Source: Oscheius tipulae
Lineage: Eukaryota; Nematoda; Chromadorea; Rhabditida; Rhabditidae
DNA length: 64,000 nt
Reading direction: 5' to 3'
Assembly: GCA_037178975.1 (NCBI GenBank)
Contig: JASJZH010000003.1
Coordinates: 6,882,001-6,946,000 of the forward strand
Position 1 is the stretch's first letter. Each line of letters begins with the position of its first letter. Shown one piece after another: positions 12,901 to 24,208 of this stretch. The notes under the pieces were generated by a model. It worked only from the letters and a program-made list of their open reading frames with translations, searched no databases and was not told the origin of the DNA. The position numbers and the translations under genes were made by a program.

Positions 12901-14033
12901 ATCTACCGTGTTCTAAATAGAAGGCTTCTGTAGAACCATATCAGAGATCAGTTTATACAGTAACCATCCAGTTTTCAGTGCAAATGCCGACGAGAGCCCA
13001 CCAGAAGGGCTCAGTAGTGACATGGGTGGTGAGGTCTCGACGCCCTTGAATCTCACGAAGACGAATAGCAACTCCGAGACATGTGACAGTGACAGTCTGG
13101 AGAATATGCGGAAAGTCGATGCTAGTGTAAGGGTGCTTGTTTTCTGAGATATAACCTCAAATCTAAGTTGTCTCCAAGTCAGTACAACTCGTCAGACCGG
13201 GGTGGCTCGTCGTCTAATGGCAGTAACAACTCGCCGTCTTCCGAAACCTCTGCCGCTTTGAATAAAATCGCCACCCTGATCGATATGGCTAATGAGCACT
13301 TCAAACAACAGAAAGATGCCATGCAGAAAGAGAGAGAAGAACTCGCAGAGCTCCGGACACAGCTGAAAGATTCCCTGGCTGACGAGAGTCGTCTGCGACA
13401 TCAACTGGATGCGGAGAAGAGACGAAGCTGTAAGTTTGAACAGAACTTTGAGAGTGATAGTCAGGGAAAGAGGCTAGTGAGATTCTGTGACTTTACAGCT
13501 TTAAAGAAAAAATGGTCATATCTATTTTCTGGAAGAGGTTGTAGAATTAGAACGTGCAAAGAAGAAGGGACTTCTTCGAAGAATTAAGTTAGGTTTTGCC
13601 TGAACAAGACCCTGACCAGTTATTCGCCTTACTACACGTGTTTTGGCACTACTAATCTGCAATAACAGCGTTGGAAGGTCCAGGATAGAGACTTTGTAGT
13701 TTCTGTGCAAAAAGAATACGGTTGTTGTCGTATATCTCCCGAGATTCCCTCCCCCTCTCGGCTTTTCGGATTCTCAGGAAGATCAGGCATGGATTAAAAG
13801 TTCTGTATTGATACGATGAGGGAAGATTTGGAAGGGAAACATACCACTTAACGCATTTTGGGCTGATATCTGACCCACAGTTTCTGCATAAGTAAGCTTT
13901 GGTACTAGAGTTGTAACAGGAAAAAAAATTTGAAATATTTTCAGCTCTATACTTCCGTCGCTACTGCAAGGCAAAAAAGGAGGCCATAGATCTGAAGGAG
14001 CAGCTTCTGACTGTTCCCCATGTCCAAATATGA
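9975..14033 (+). CDS. dac-1: Dachshund-family (Ski/Sno/Dac) transcriptional co-regulator
   Basis: Eight exons in phase (9975-10092, 11090-11232, 11314-11415, 11457-11563, 11644-11940, 12979-13126, 13183-13429, 13945-14033) encode 416 aa. The DACHbox-N is unmistakable: ICLPQVYELFLK, GGLHTVYTKLKRLE, CNVEQVRALRGLGAIQPG, then RPGRPPKR. A C-terminal charged helix (about residues 310-400) corresponds to the DACHbox-C coiled coil. Family members are nuclear and act with homeodomain partners in cell-fate control. A PLNL sequence in exon 6 resembles CtBP co-repressor docking sites (inference). The long introns 1 and 5 (997 and 1038 nt) hold repeats; intron 5 carries a tRNA-like relic and a repeat shared with the TAF12 intron. 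A TTTTTCAG acceptor 12 nt before the ATG suggests trans-splicing or a 5' UTR exon. The short final exon, ending PHVQI, is the least certain. Confidence 0.88.
12399..12580 (+). repeat. Dispersed repeat R3 in dachshund intron 5
   Basis: About 180 bp here matches the reverse complement of about 60980-61148 in the TAF12 intron at roughly 85-90% by eye. A block of nearly 50 bp around the word CAGACGGACGCCTCTTGC is identical. A weaker third copy is near 33805-33845. Confidence 0.8.
12722..12800 (+). pseudogene. tRNA-like relic (tRNA-Met-type anticodon loop)
   Basis: The stretch has a recognisable tRNA core: TTGGCCTCATAAGC (anticodon-arm-like, loop CTCATAA, anticodon CAT) followed by GGGTTCGATTGCCC (B box). 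The anticodon stem has lost a base, the T-stem is mismatched and the acceptor arms do not pair. It is probably a decayed tRNA gene or tRNA-derived repeat inside dachshund intron 5. Confidence 0.5.
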
Positions 14034-14420
14034 AAATGAAAATATGAAACAAACCGGTGATACAATCCAGTATACCCCCGGGTCTCCATCGGTGAACCTT
14101 CTCTTCCCCTACCCAGCTATCCCCTTCTAATCGTGTTGTGTAAAAGATTCGTTGTCTCTGTCTGCGTACAAGTATATAAACCTTTTCTGATGACTTATTC
14201 TAAAGGGATTTCCCTTACGCCGTCGGCGGGAACGTTAGCAATTAGGGAATCTCATGTCTTTCTACAAGGCTAATTCCTTCTGGCCATAAACAGACACCCT
14301 GCCCCTCTCAAACAAAGCAAGCCACACGTCTTCTTAACTGCGTCTTCTATAAAAACACCTATTTATAGATCTCTCTACTAATAAAGCGCACAGGCGTCCG
14401 TCCGTGCGTCACACGATCAA

Positions 14421-14470
14421 AAAGCTGGCACGTCAAAGCATGTCAAGAGTTTAGTTGACAAGCCAGCTTT
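14421..14470. repeat. Imperfect inverted repeat (16-nt arms, 18-nt loop)
   Basis: Arms at 14421-14436 (AAAGCTGGCACGTCAA) and 14455-14470 (TTGACAAGCCAGCTTT) pair at 14 of 16 positions. Parts of it resemble sequence near 33613-33655, so it may belong to a dispersed element. Confidence 0.7.
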
Positions 14471-17021
14471 GGGGAAACTTGGAACTTAGGCTATTGGAGA
14501 AGCGGCGAAGGCACCCGTTCTCACTGATATGTCAAGACTAAGGGACGGCGAAGCCATTATAGACGGCTGGTACTCACACTATGTCTCTCTGCCTCTCTGT
14601 CTGTCTCTTTCTGCCTTTCTTGTCCAAATCCCCTTCTCGTTAACTAGGAATGGGTTAACCTCTCTCTTCCTATTCATCCCAACTGAATGGGACCAGTCAC
14701 GTTTGAATATCCACGTCAGTCAGTCCTTTTCACGATTATTTTGCAGTTGTTTTTGTGATGTGAAGGTGGCTCTTTTGGATGTTTTTCATTATAACCATTG
14801 GTATTCTCGACCTGGTCTCATTGGACACCGAGATAGAGAAGAAGTGAAAGCAACAGAGAGAGAGAGTTGCTCTTCAATCTGGAATCCTAGCTCATCGGTA
14901 CGAGAACTCCCAGTCTCCCAAAGAACACCTGTTCTCCGTCTTCTTGCCTCTCACACATAGCTCCGACCCATTTCCTAGATATACTGCCTCGTAAAGGGTA
15001 GTCTTTAGTGATCTTTCTGTCTTCTTAGAGGACGACGAGGGTCTCTCCTTGTCTTTTTGGCCCTGTCTCTCTCTGTTTCTCTGTCTTTATGTCTCTCTGT
15101 CATCCTGTTTTCCATGGAATTTGAGAGACTCTCCCTGTTAACTTCATCATCTCAAGTACCAGCCCCAGTCCGCAACTCTCTCCGTCGTCTCTCTATAAAA
15201 AAAACCTCTACGAAATAGGGCGCCATAAGATTCAGATGTTTTGTCGGTGCCGAGGGTTTCCGTTCCTCGTCCTTTCCTTCCGTTTATGGGTCACCCCGTC
15301 CGTTTTTCTCCCCTCAAAATCTTGTTATAGACCCTGACAAAGACTCGTACGTAATCAGAAGTTCTCGGAATCCTCTGTGTGAATTATTCGAAAGTCGAGT
15401 CCTCTCGGCCTCTTCCGATTGTCTGTAATTGTGCTAGCGGGTAATGAGAGTCCCTGTTTTTCCTCTCATCCCCCTCCTCCGTGTCTTTCTCTTTTGCCTC
15501 CACTCACACTCTTTACAAGTGTAGTATTAGGAACTTCCTTATGCTGGAAGACGGATTCACTATTTCAAGAGGCTCTCTTCTCTAATCAAATGTGGGAGAG
15601 ACCACGAAAACAGTCCCCCGATCGATCAAGATGATTCTTTCAAAACAGTGCAGATTCTTCTGTATTCAATCTCTTGTGCGTGTCTGATAGTTTCCGATTA
15701 CTAATGATTGGAAGATCAATGGTTTCATTTGACTGGTATGAATAGAGATTCTATTGCTACCTTTCTGACTCACTGTCAATCTGTATCTCATTATAGCACC
15801 TCCTCAACAGTAGTAAATGATTGCTGACTGTTCCCAGATGTAGAAGTCGAGAGATAAGTAATCTAAAAATAGCATTCACCTTTGCTAATAGCAATAGCAT
15901 ACACCTTTGCTTTTGAGTAGTAGAGAGATCTCTGTAGAAAGCTGGAGAATTTTCTATTCTATTGTCCTTTTCCCATCCCTCGACCCCCATTTCACGATTT
16001 TTCTCTGCTCTTTTGTCCCTGCCTCGTTGTGTGCTGGACTCGACTAGGAATACCCAGCTGCATATTTGAATCATCAATCTTTTGCTCGTCTACTGGAGCT
16101 CTTCTCCTTTTCCTTAAGATCCCTCTTTTTGGTACCTTCGGTGGGGATCTGAAACAAGAGTACAGGCTGCAAAATGTCTCTAACCTGCAAGGCCTGTTCA
16201 AAAAGTTGAGTAGAAGTCTTGTACATTCTCCCCCCAGATCTTACCCCAAAACGAACTCTCACCCTTCGTGCACTCTACAAAATACAAGCGCTACGTTCTC
16301 AGAAGTACTTGCTATCGTGGGTAATTTTACTCTAACCCCTTCTAGCACGCCAAAGAGTCGAGAGACCAGCAATTAGTCAGAGCCAGTGCTACAATGATTG
16401 GTGATCCCAGATTTCTTCACATCTCAAAGATCTCCCAATATTTGAGTAAGAGAGAGAGAAAGAGACTCCCCCACGCTATAATTAGCTGGCCCTTAAATCT
16501 GGGAGAGTAGTACGTTAGGTTATCCGAGAGCGAGGTTCAGTTTACTCCATAGGACCCTGTTCCGTGACGCACATCCATTCAGCGGAATCGAGGCGAAGCA
16601 CATGGCTCCTGACTTCATTTTGACTCTCTCTCTCTTATTCTACCAAATATGTTTGTTATGCTTTTTCCCGCGATTCTCGGAGTTTGAAGGAAATGTCAGA
16701 GTTCGCGTCCAACAAAGTCTGTTTACAAACTATGTGTGCTCTTTTCTCTCGCATAGTTCTAGCGAGTCTGGTGTTCTTTCGCTTTACAGTAGACGACAGA
16801 GGGATAGACAGAAAGATGTCTAAAATCAGGTACCTGAACTACAACTAGAGTCACGTGGTCTCACCCTTCCTGAGAGTTTATCCACTGAATAGACTACTAA
16901 TCAGTCACCTATGTCTATTTTCAGGCTCTCCCCTCATTTATCTACTTCCTTTGTGTCTCCTCCCTACCAAAAACCTGAATCTCCTCCGAGCACAATGGCA
17001 GCTTTAGTTTGATTTGTGTCG

Positions 17022-17043
17022 TCTCTCTCTCTCTCTCTCTCTC
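17022..17043 (+). repeat. (TC)n microsatellite
   Basis: Eleven uninterrupted TC dinucleotides in a pyrimidine-rich stretch. Confidence 0.9.
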
Positions 17044-18232
17044 CCAAGGAGGGGTGGGAGGGCGTAAGAAGAACCGTCCCATCCCCCTTGTTGGAAAAAG
17101 ACAAGCGCTTCCAGATGCCGATGGGAATAATCCCATGTTCTTGGACTACATTACGGACTTGTTTTCCTCTCTCCAGACTTCTGCTCCCGAATGATATCAT
17201 CTGTTTGGTCGAGCTTGTAAAGCCGTTTTCATAGAATTGACCTGCCTTTCACGCTCAAGCAGACAGGAAGGCTAGCAGGGGAGACATAAATATATGTCTT
17301 TGGGGGCTCCGAATTGACACGTTTTGCTTCCTTGAGACTAATTAGCAGAGGAACCCGCCCTTGTGAGTTTTAGTTCCGTATACAGAGGTATCAGAGGGTC
17401 AACTTCAGTATTCGGTCTTTGCAAACTTGGTATTCTCTTCAGTTCCATGCCACCCTCGACCTTTTTCAAATTTAGAGATATTTGTAAGCAAATGTGCGAT
17501 TGTCTCACGTTATGCTGGACAAGATAGGTAAACTTTCAGCTCATGACAGGCATTTAAATAAGAAACTTCCATATATCTACTCTCTGTGACCTTGAACATA
17601 GGGAACAGTTTCAAGAATATCCAAGGTCTGAAGGGACGGGATCACAAAATAGTAAAAGAGGAATACACAGACTGAAGGAACATCTATGTTCTAGAACTTA
17701 CAAACTGGACAGATAGATAGCAAGATAGAACAAGAGACAAGGGATAGGATAAGAGACATAGGACAAGAGTGTTAGTGAGACAGTGATATCAAGAGGCATA
17801 GAGTGAGAGTGAGTCAGATACAGATTATCTAGTGAAAAAAAAGCTTGTCCTTCCAAAGGATCTTCTAACTACCACACTTTTGAAACTTTGAGCGTACTCC
17901 AATTAGTTCAGTCCAGTTATTATCAACCTTTGCACAAGAGTAGAGTTACATGAACTCGCTTGACTCTTTGTGCCTCAATAGTTTGATGATGATTCCTAGC
18001 TTTCCCCAACTCTTCTTCAAAAGCGCCCAGATACGGAATCTGTCCATGGATGGAAGATCAGTCCCACACCCCATATTTTCCCTTCTCACTCGCGCTCGGT
18101 AACTCTTTTAGCGTATTCTTATTCATCGTCCATCTTCTTTGGTCGCTCTCCCCTTCGGGCTTCCCCACAACCAGCTCACATGACGCTCTCAAGTGTTTTG
18201 ACTTGATTACGAATATCTAGTTTTCAGCTACC

Positions 18233-20801
18233 ATGGATTTCGATCTGATTCGGGAAGAGGGCCGGATCGTTTGCAATAATTATTCTCTAAACTCAACAAG
18301 TCCAATTGGATTCTCACAGAAGGATGTCTATTGCGATTACACTGAGTTTGAAGATACTATGTAAGTTCTATCTCCCTGTTGTTCTGTCTTACTGTCCCAT
18401 CTAGTAACTGAAAGGAACTAACCTGTTCAAACGTCGGTTGCTGTGCTAGTTTCGTGAGATTGATCAGGCTTGCGGGAGGTTATATATTTGTGTTGAAGAA
18501 GAAACAGATTGGCTGGAGAGCGCTGGTATGATTGGGATTGGGGTAGAACTATTGTTGGGAGCCCTCGGTTTGGCCGTCAGCTGGTAGACGTAGCGTTACT
18601 TGCCATCCGGACGGGTAGCTTCCAGTTTGACATCAAAGATCCTCAAAGGACCCAGAAATTCTGTTCTTGTTACAGTCAGGCTGATAGTCGACGTCTGACA
18701 GCGACATTCTGGCCAGATTGAAATATGGTAAAGTGACTTCCTCTCCTGTTGAACTAGTAGCCTCATCGTCGTTCTCTTAGTCGGTCGTCAGCATCCAAAA
18801 CTGTAGAACTACCCATTGGGAGAAGAAGCGACTAACTTGCTGCTACGGGTAGGGCAACCGTTGCTTTGGAGTTTGACTTGCAAACAATTAGGGTGCTCGC
18901 TATCTTTATTTTTAGTTCGAGCTTAAATTTGAGAAGGAAAAGTATTCCGATTAATAAGGGTGCAGTTTGATGGCTACTGCTCCGTGGACTATACTATGTT
19001 CATCTCTCTGTCCCTGTTCCCTCGTCTCTGTCTCTCTGTTTGCATATATCCATACTACTTCTCTATTTTCAGTGGCTCACTGATCTTCTTCGCCACTGCC
19101 TTCGTTTTCTTGATGGCTTTCGCTATTGTAGGAAATGCTGTCGTGATGTGGATCATCTATAAACACAAAGTATGCTCGCGATTCTCCTGTGCAGAAAAAA
19201 AAACTTCAGGTCATGGACACCGGTTTCAACAGATTCCTCTTCAACATGGCCTTAGCTGACCTGATGATCGCCCTCTTCAACGTCGGAACAACCTGGACCT
19301 TCAATTTTTACTACGACTGGTGGTACGGCTCTCTCTGTACACCGACGACCTTCTTCGGAATCGCTCCAACTACTGTCAGTGTCTTCTCAATGATGTCTCT
19401 GAGCTGGGATCGGTAATTCTGGTTACTCTTCCAGCAATTAATCTCTGATCTTTAGCTGCCAGGCCGTTGTGAATCCTTTGAGAAAGCGGCCCCTTTCTCG
19501 GAAGAGGTCCCTCCACGCAATCACTGCCATATGGCTCGTTTCCGCCATCACTGCACTGCCACTTACCGTAGTCGCTCAAGTAAGCATTTGGATGGACCGG
19601 TTAAAGAGTTGTTCAGGTTAACGAGGTCTGGTTCTATAACATCAACTGGGATAGGGCTTTTAGTCGACGACTATGTACTCATAGAGAGGATACTGCAATT
19701 CCACTCACGCTGTGAGTACAGAGACAGTGAGAACTCGAAAGACAGTGACAGAAAGACAGAGAGCCATACATATAGAGACAGAGAGACAGTGAAACAGACG
19801 ATAAACTACTAGTTTAGGGTGAATCAGGGCCTCTTTGTCATGCAATACGCCCTACCCCTCTTCGTGCTCTCCTTCACTTTTGCCCGAATCGCCTGGGCCT
19901 TTCGCTCAACCGACGAGGCTACCGATAACAATTCGAAAGGAGCCAGTCATACCAAGGCAAAGAGCAAGGTCAGTAGTACACTAGACCAAACATTCTGGAA
20001 GCTCAGGCCATAAAAATGCTCGGCTTGATGGTTTTTGCCTTCATGGTCTGCTGGCTCCCCTACCATCTCTATCATACATTTGAATTGTCTGCACTCTTCC
20101 CGCCACAGGATCAGCAAACATCCAAGTATATCTACTTGGCAATTTATTGGATTGCAATGAGTTCAACGGCATACAATCCCATCATTTATTGTATGGCTAA
20201 TGAGAGGTGAGTTGGGAGAAAATGAACTGTAGTAAGAGTGGTAAAAAAGAAAACAAAGGTCTGCGCCGGGTTCGAACCGGCGACCTCTTCCGTGTGAAGG
20301 AAGCGTGATAACCTCTACACTAGCAGACCACGGTTGGTAACAAAAATAAATTACAGTCGTATTTAAACGAATTCATATGAGGCCTTCTTTGATTTTTTAA
20401 TCCAAAAAAAAGTCCGACAGCTTATGCGATTCTTAAAAAAAAACTGTCGACCGACTTCATAGATCCGAATCTGCAACAAAAAAGACGCATCCCTTCCAAT
20501 TTGTAACATTCCACTTTCAGATTCCGAATAGGCTTCCGTTTCGCCTTCCGCTGGCTACCGTGTGTCCAGTTCAAGAAGGAAGACTACGAGTACAGTCAGC
20601 TCTTCCCCGAGAAGCTGAGAACAATGGCAATCTGCATGCAGATGGCTAAACGAGTGCCGGATCAATCCAGTACAGGTGAGAGCTTCAGTCAACTCCAATG
20701 AACACATGCCAGGCTTAGGATTCACATATCATTCGGGAGGCGATGCGCTGTCGCCGCTCCTGACCAAGGAAAAGAGTCGTTCGAAGAGAGTAGACGTCTA
20801 A
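18233..20801 (+). CDS. Tachykinin/neurokinin-type neuropeptide receptor (class A GPCR)
   Basis: Nine exons in phase (18233-18360, 19073-19169, 19210-19412, 19456-19579, 19617-19711, 19818-19968, 20007-20206, 20521-20675, 20713-20801) encode 413 aa with seven hydrophobic segments. The N-terminus has N-glycosylation sites (NYS, NST). TM1 contains GNAVVMW, TM2 NMALADLMIALFN, TM6 FMVCWLPYHLYHTFE and TM7 YLAIYWIAMSSTAYNPIIY, closely resembling tachykinin receptors; the NPxxY motif is intact. The TM3 DRY motif reads DRC (D142, R143, C144), split across the exon 3/4 join. It should be a plasma-membrane, G-protein-coupled peptide receptor. TTTTCAG lies 5 nt before the ATG. AATAAA lies at 20831-20836, 30 nt after the stop. 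Intron 7 (20207-20520) carries a tRNA-Val gene on the opposite strand. C. elegans tkr genes are the obvious comparison. Confidence 0.9.
18676..18990 (+). repeat. Dispersed repeat R2, copy in receptor intron 1
   Basis: Blocks shared in the same order with 49957-50163: TCAGGCTGATAG, CTGTAGAACTACCCATTGGGA and its variants, TTTGACTTGCAAACAATTAG, and CTACTGCTCCGTGGAC. Related shorter copies are at about 2284-2325 (+) and 35531-35650 (-). Confidence 0.75.
20257..20329 (-). tRNA. tRNA-Val (anticodon CAC)
   Basis: The complement folds as a complete cloverleaf of 73 nt including the discriminator base. The acceptor pairs GGTCTGC with GCAGACC. The D arm contains TAGTGTAGAGGTTATCAC. The anticodon stem CTTCC/GGAAG encloses loop TTCACAC, giving anticodon CAC. 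The T arm is GCCGG-TTCGAAC-CCGGC. Intragenic A and B boxes are intact. It reads Val GUG codons. It sits in intron 7 of the tachykinin-type receptor, antisense to it, so it is probably an independent RNA polymerase III unit. Confidence 0.96.
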
Positions 20802-20820
20802 TTTCAGGGTCATATAACGT

Positions 20821-20836
20821 TTTATTCACCAATAAA
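20821..20836. terminator. Overlapping polyadenylation signals of two convergent genes
   Basis: AATAAA at 20831-20836 serves the + strand receptor (stop at 20801). TTTATT at 20821-20826 is AATAAA on the - strand, 155 nt past the stop of the class B receptor (20981). Confidence 0.6.
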
Positions 20837-20980
20837 TCTTTTTTTTCTTCTCCGCCATAATATATTCACGAGGGGAGTAGGTTGATATCACAATCGGGAC
20901 GCTGTCGATGTCTTTACAATAAATTCTTGACCGGGAGCTAAAAAACACAATGGACCCGTGGAGAGGACGATGCCAAGTTA

Positions 20981-23900
20981 TTAGAAGCTTACACCGTTCG
21001 GCTGCTTATTTTGTCTGAAAAGACTAGTTCAGATGCAAAAAAAAAGATAAGAGAGATATGGGTCCAGTGCAGCCAAAAGCAACAATCATTCACCTCGTCT
21101 CGTCCTCGATGCATTCACAGGGTGCCTTGAGTGGGGTCAGCTCACTCGGAGTGTTGTTGTTGCCCATCTCGTCGTTCTAAAAGAGAGTTCATTCGCAAAC
21201 GGGCCATTCTATGTCTATTTTTGTCTGTCCGTTACTGCAGTCTTCTGAGTTAAGTTCAAAACATTACTAATCTACTAATATCCTACAGTAATCTCACAAC
21301 AATCTACACCTCTGTTAATAAACATACCGGCAAGGTGAGCATCAGCTTAGTAGTTGACGTAGTCGAGTCATTGCTGCCCTTCTTGGCCCGATTCATGAAC
21401 GGTGAGAGAGTGCTCCCGTTACCATTGTTGTCCAGCGTCGTCGTGACCTGACAACGTACACACTTGCATTCGTATTCGAGCAGCACAAAGCGACACAAAA
21501 ACTGGGAAGTCGCTGGGAAACCAACCTGGCCATTTCGAGCCTGATAATGGCTGGCGATACTCCTCGAGCCTCGTCGGAGTTCATTTTGGCTGGTATGTTT
21601 TAGACGATATCGCTGCCAGACCAACTTAACAACTGATATCACCTGAAAGTTAAATTATAGCTCTGTCTCTCATTGGTAACGTGTCTCTCAGATTCTCTGT
21701 TAGTCTGTCCAAAACCCACCTCCTTGTTAGTGAAACAGTAGATGATAGTGATCATAAGACCCTGGTACATATAGGTAAACGAGGCACAGTACGTCCAGAT
21801 GGCAAAGAACATGATGTTGTCTCGTGTTGGAGCAAAAGGAATCGTCTGCATGATGTTAGGAATTCCTAACAGTGGTATCAACATCAGCGCAGCCTTCACA
21901 CTTTTCCTAAGCATGGTTTTAGTTGATAGCGTGAGAAATTCTCACTTCATTTTACTAATTTCTCCCGTGGTGTTGTGCGACTCCCGCACTTTTATCCAAA
22001 GTACCCGAATTACGTTGATGATGAAGAAGAAGTTAACCACGAGCTCAAGCATCCGCGGACCGTCCAGGATCCAGAATTCTGGCTCGAGATAGTAGCTACC
22101 CAAACAGCGTTCCACTTTAAAGTCTTTCTTTATCAAAACGACTGCCAACCAGAGCAATGTGTGGACCAGAGGGATACCTGAAAGATGAAAATTATTAGCA
22201 GCAAAAAAACACGACACGAGAAGGCGCACTTCAATATCGGTGCGACGCTGTTTGCGCCGCGTACGGAAATCATAAGGGCGGACATCGTGAGGAACAGATC
22301 ACTTACCGTAACCAGCAAGAGCGTATGGTTTGATGCTTGGATCCGACTTGAAAACTGTTAGCACAAGTTGATTGTGTAAGACGAATCCCTCTAAGAACAT
22401 CCACATGAACGCCATCGTCTTGAAGTACTCGAGCAGGAAGTACATAAACTCGCAGACGAATGGCTAAATCGTTTTTTGTTTTAGTCTGAAGCCCTTTTAA
22501 CCATAGTATTGATAGTTTTGCCATCCGACGGGCTCTGGTGCGGCCCGTAATTGCCCGTGAAGATGAGGTCGATGTAGAGTACCAGTCGGATTATGACGAC
22601 CATAAGGATTGCTACCATTAGGTGCAAATGGAGCATGTTTCGGAACACGCGTAGCCGCCTAAAGATACTTCAGAGTGCTGGACAGTATAAGAGACAGTAC
22701 CGGAAATAAGTAAAAATGAATATCGAGACGATTAGGCAGACGAGTGAGAGGCCGAGTCCCACAAACTCGAGTTTCCGCGCATTTTTAGCCACCTCTTGCG
22801 CAATCTGCAAACGCGGGATTTAAAAAACAAAATGAAGAGAGAGAGCAAGCTTGTGCCTCAGGGCTGCTGACACTTCACGCAATGTTACTTCGGCGCTCTT
22901 TCACCGCAAAAAATAAGCAGAAGCCGCGAGGCACAAAACATGCTCCCTTAAGGCGAAAACTAGGTGAGAGGTGGTGGGTGTATGGGGGTGACTGAAGGAT
23001 GTGAGTGTGAACAGAGTTACGGTATGTATTGAGAGAGAAATGTACCGAGTCTGTACGGGTAAAAAGATTTCGACGACTTCCAAAAGTGAAACCCGCCCAG
23101 ACTCGGACAAATTGGGTGGAAATACGAAATAGTGAAAAAGTGACCCCGAGTGAGACGTTGTTGAGCTGGTTCATGATGTAGATGACCTCTTCCGTGTAGC
23201 ACATCGTGTAGTTCGTCCAGCCCGTATCAGGACCGTAGTCGTTCTCGTGTCGTCCGAGCCAAAAGCCACTCGCATGACACGTCTTCGTGATGTTCTCTGC
23301 ACAATCCTCTTGTTACTTTATGTTTTCACCTTTGGAGATTTTGTACCCTTTTCAGTGTTAGTTTTGTTTGTTGGAGTGGACATGCTACACATTTAAAACA
23401 GCTCGTTCTGGAGGATGAGAACCGAGGCTCCACTGTTTTGTGCTATTCATCCCCTTAGAATGAGCTGTTTGCCAGACACTGGATATCATAGGGGAAGGAG
23501 AGATGATAGAGAACATGCAGACAAGCTTCATGCAAAAGCGAGATGTGCAAAAAACTCGGGATGCACTGGCAATAATGCGTACTTTGACATCCTCGAAGTC
23601 GATTTTGAAGCAGACGGTGAAATTGGTCCAACCTAAGAGTTGATAAAGTTACAAGACTGTTCTTTGTTCAAGCCAAACCCCAGGGGTTCTCGTAGATTCC
23701 AGGAGCTTTGCCAGCCCATCTGCCAGTCTCATCACATCGCTTCTCGATGAATTCTGCAACAAAAGAGGCACTATACAGTTAAAAAGAAAAGGAAATTTGA
23801 GCGAGAGATATAGTATGTAACCATAGCAAGCATGCAAAAAGCGGATACTGGACAAAAATGAGACAGCCTGGACTACAGAGGTTACTCCTTTCCACTTTCT

Positions 23901-24208
23901 TGTCCATTGTTTTCTGATTAGTTTAGAGACTCACTGGACGGATCCAATCCCTTCAAGGAGGGACACCTCAAGGTTATTGAAGTGTTGGCTGGCGTCGGTG
24001 GCCAGCAAAGTACAGTATCGTAGGTGGCGTTGCACCAAAGGGAACCGTCGTCTGAAAACTATTTTTAAAAATGCTGAAAGGAGGACAAACCAGGTGCCGG
24101 TACAAAAGGAATGCCCGCTGCTGCAAGCATCTCCTCGCAGACGGACATCGTGACAGCGACGTTTCCGTTAGGCAGAGACGCATTCCAAGGGACGCTCTTG
24201 GCGTCCAT
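20981..24208 (-). CDS. Class B (secretin-family) neuropeptide receptor with alternative hormone-domain exons
   Basis: Common exons are 24208-24091, 24051-23935, then 22804-22701, 22658-22502, 22463-22307, 22177-21946, 21906-21720, 21642-21526, 21447-21328, 21176-21094 and 21014-20981. Between the second and third lies either 23753-23679 plus 23632-23583 (set A, 516 aa) or 23296-23145 (set B, 525 aa); both keep frame. The extracellular domain has hormone-receptor features: CEEML, WCNATYDTVLCWPPTPANT, then GWTN[FY]T-x-C. The seven helices include TM3 WMFLEG, TM6 KAALMLIPLLG and TM7 CFTNKEV, typical of class B. The C-tail is Ser/Thr-rich. It is probably Gs-coupled like PDF or calcitonin-type receptors; pdfr-1 is my first guess, not certain. 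No signal peptide is visible, so an upstream exon may be missing, although TTTTCAG lies 13 nt before this ATG. Confidence 0.87.
23145..23296 (-). CDS. Alternative exon B of the class B receptor hormone domain
   Basis: A single 152-nt exon, entered in phase 1 and left in phase 0. It encodes TCHASGFWLGRHENDYG, then GWTNYTMC and a stalk ending NNVSLG. It supplies the C-terminal half of the hormone-binding domain. It has the same entry and exit phases as the exon pair at 23583-23753, which encodes the equivalent part. Confidence 0.75.
23583..23753 (-). CDS. Alternative exon pair A of the class B receptor hormone domain
   Basis: Exons 23753-23679 and 23632-23583 encode KFIEKRCDETGRWAGK, then GWTNFTVC and FEDVK. 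Entry is in phase 1 and exit in phase 0, interchangeable with exon B. The conserved C-x-x-[ST]-G-x-W ... GWTN-x-T-x-C pattern is present in both versions. Confidence 0.75.

Larger units (their letters stand above)
14034..18232. other. 4.2-kb gene-poor region upstream of the tachykinin-type receptor
   Basis: No exon could be supported. The + strand is pyrimidine-rich with many TCTCTGTC-like runs (14580-14620, 15060-15100, 16620-16640). An AATAAA at about 14380 may end the dachshund transcript. An imperfect hairpin lies at 14421-14470 and a TC run at 17022-17043. It may hold 5' introns or regulatory DNA for the downstream receptor. Confidence 0.5.
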
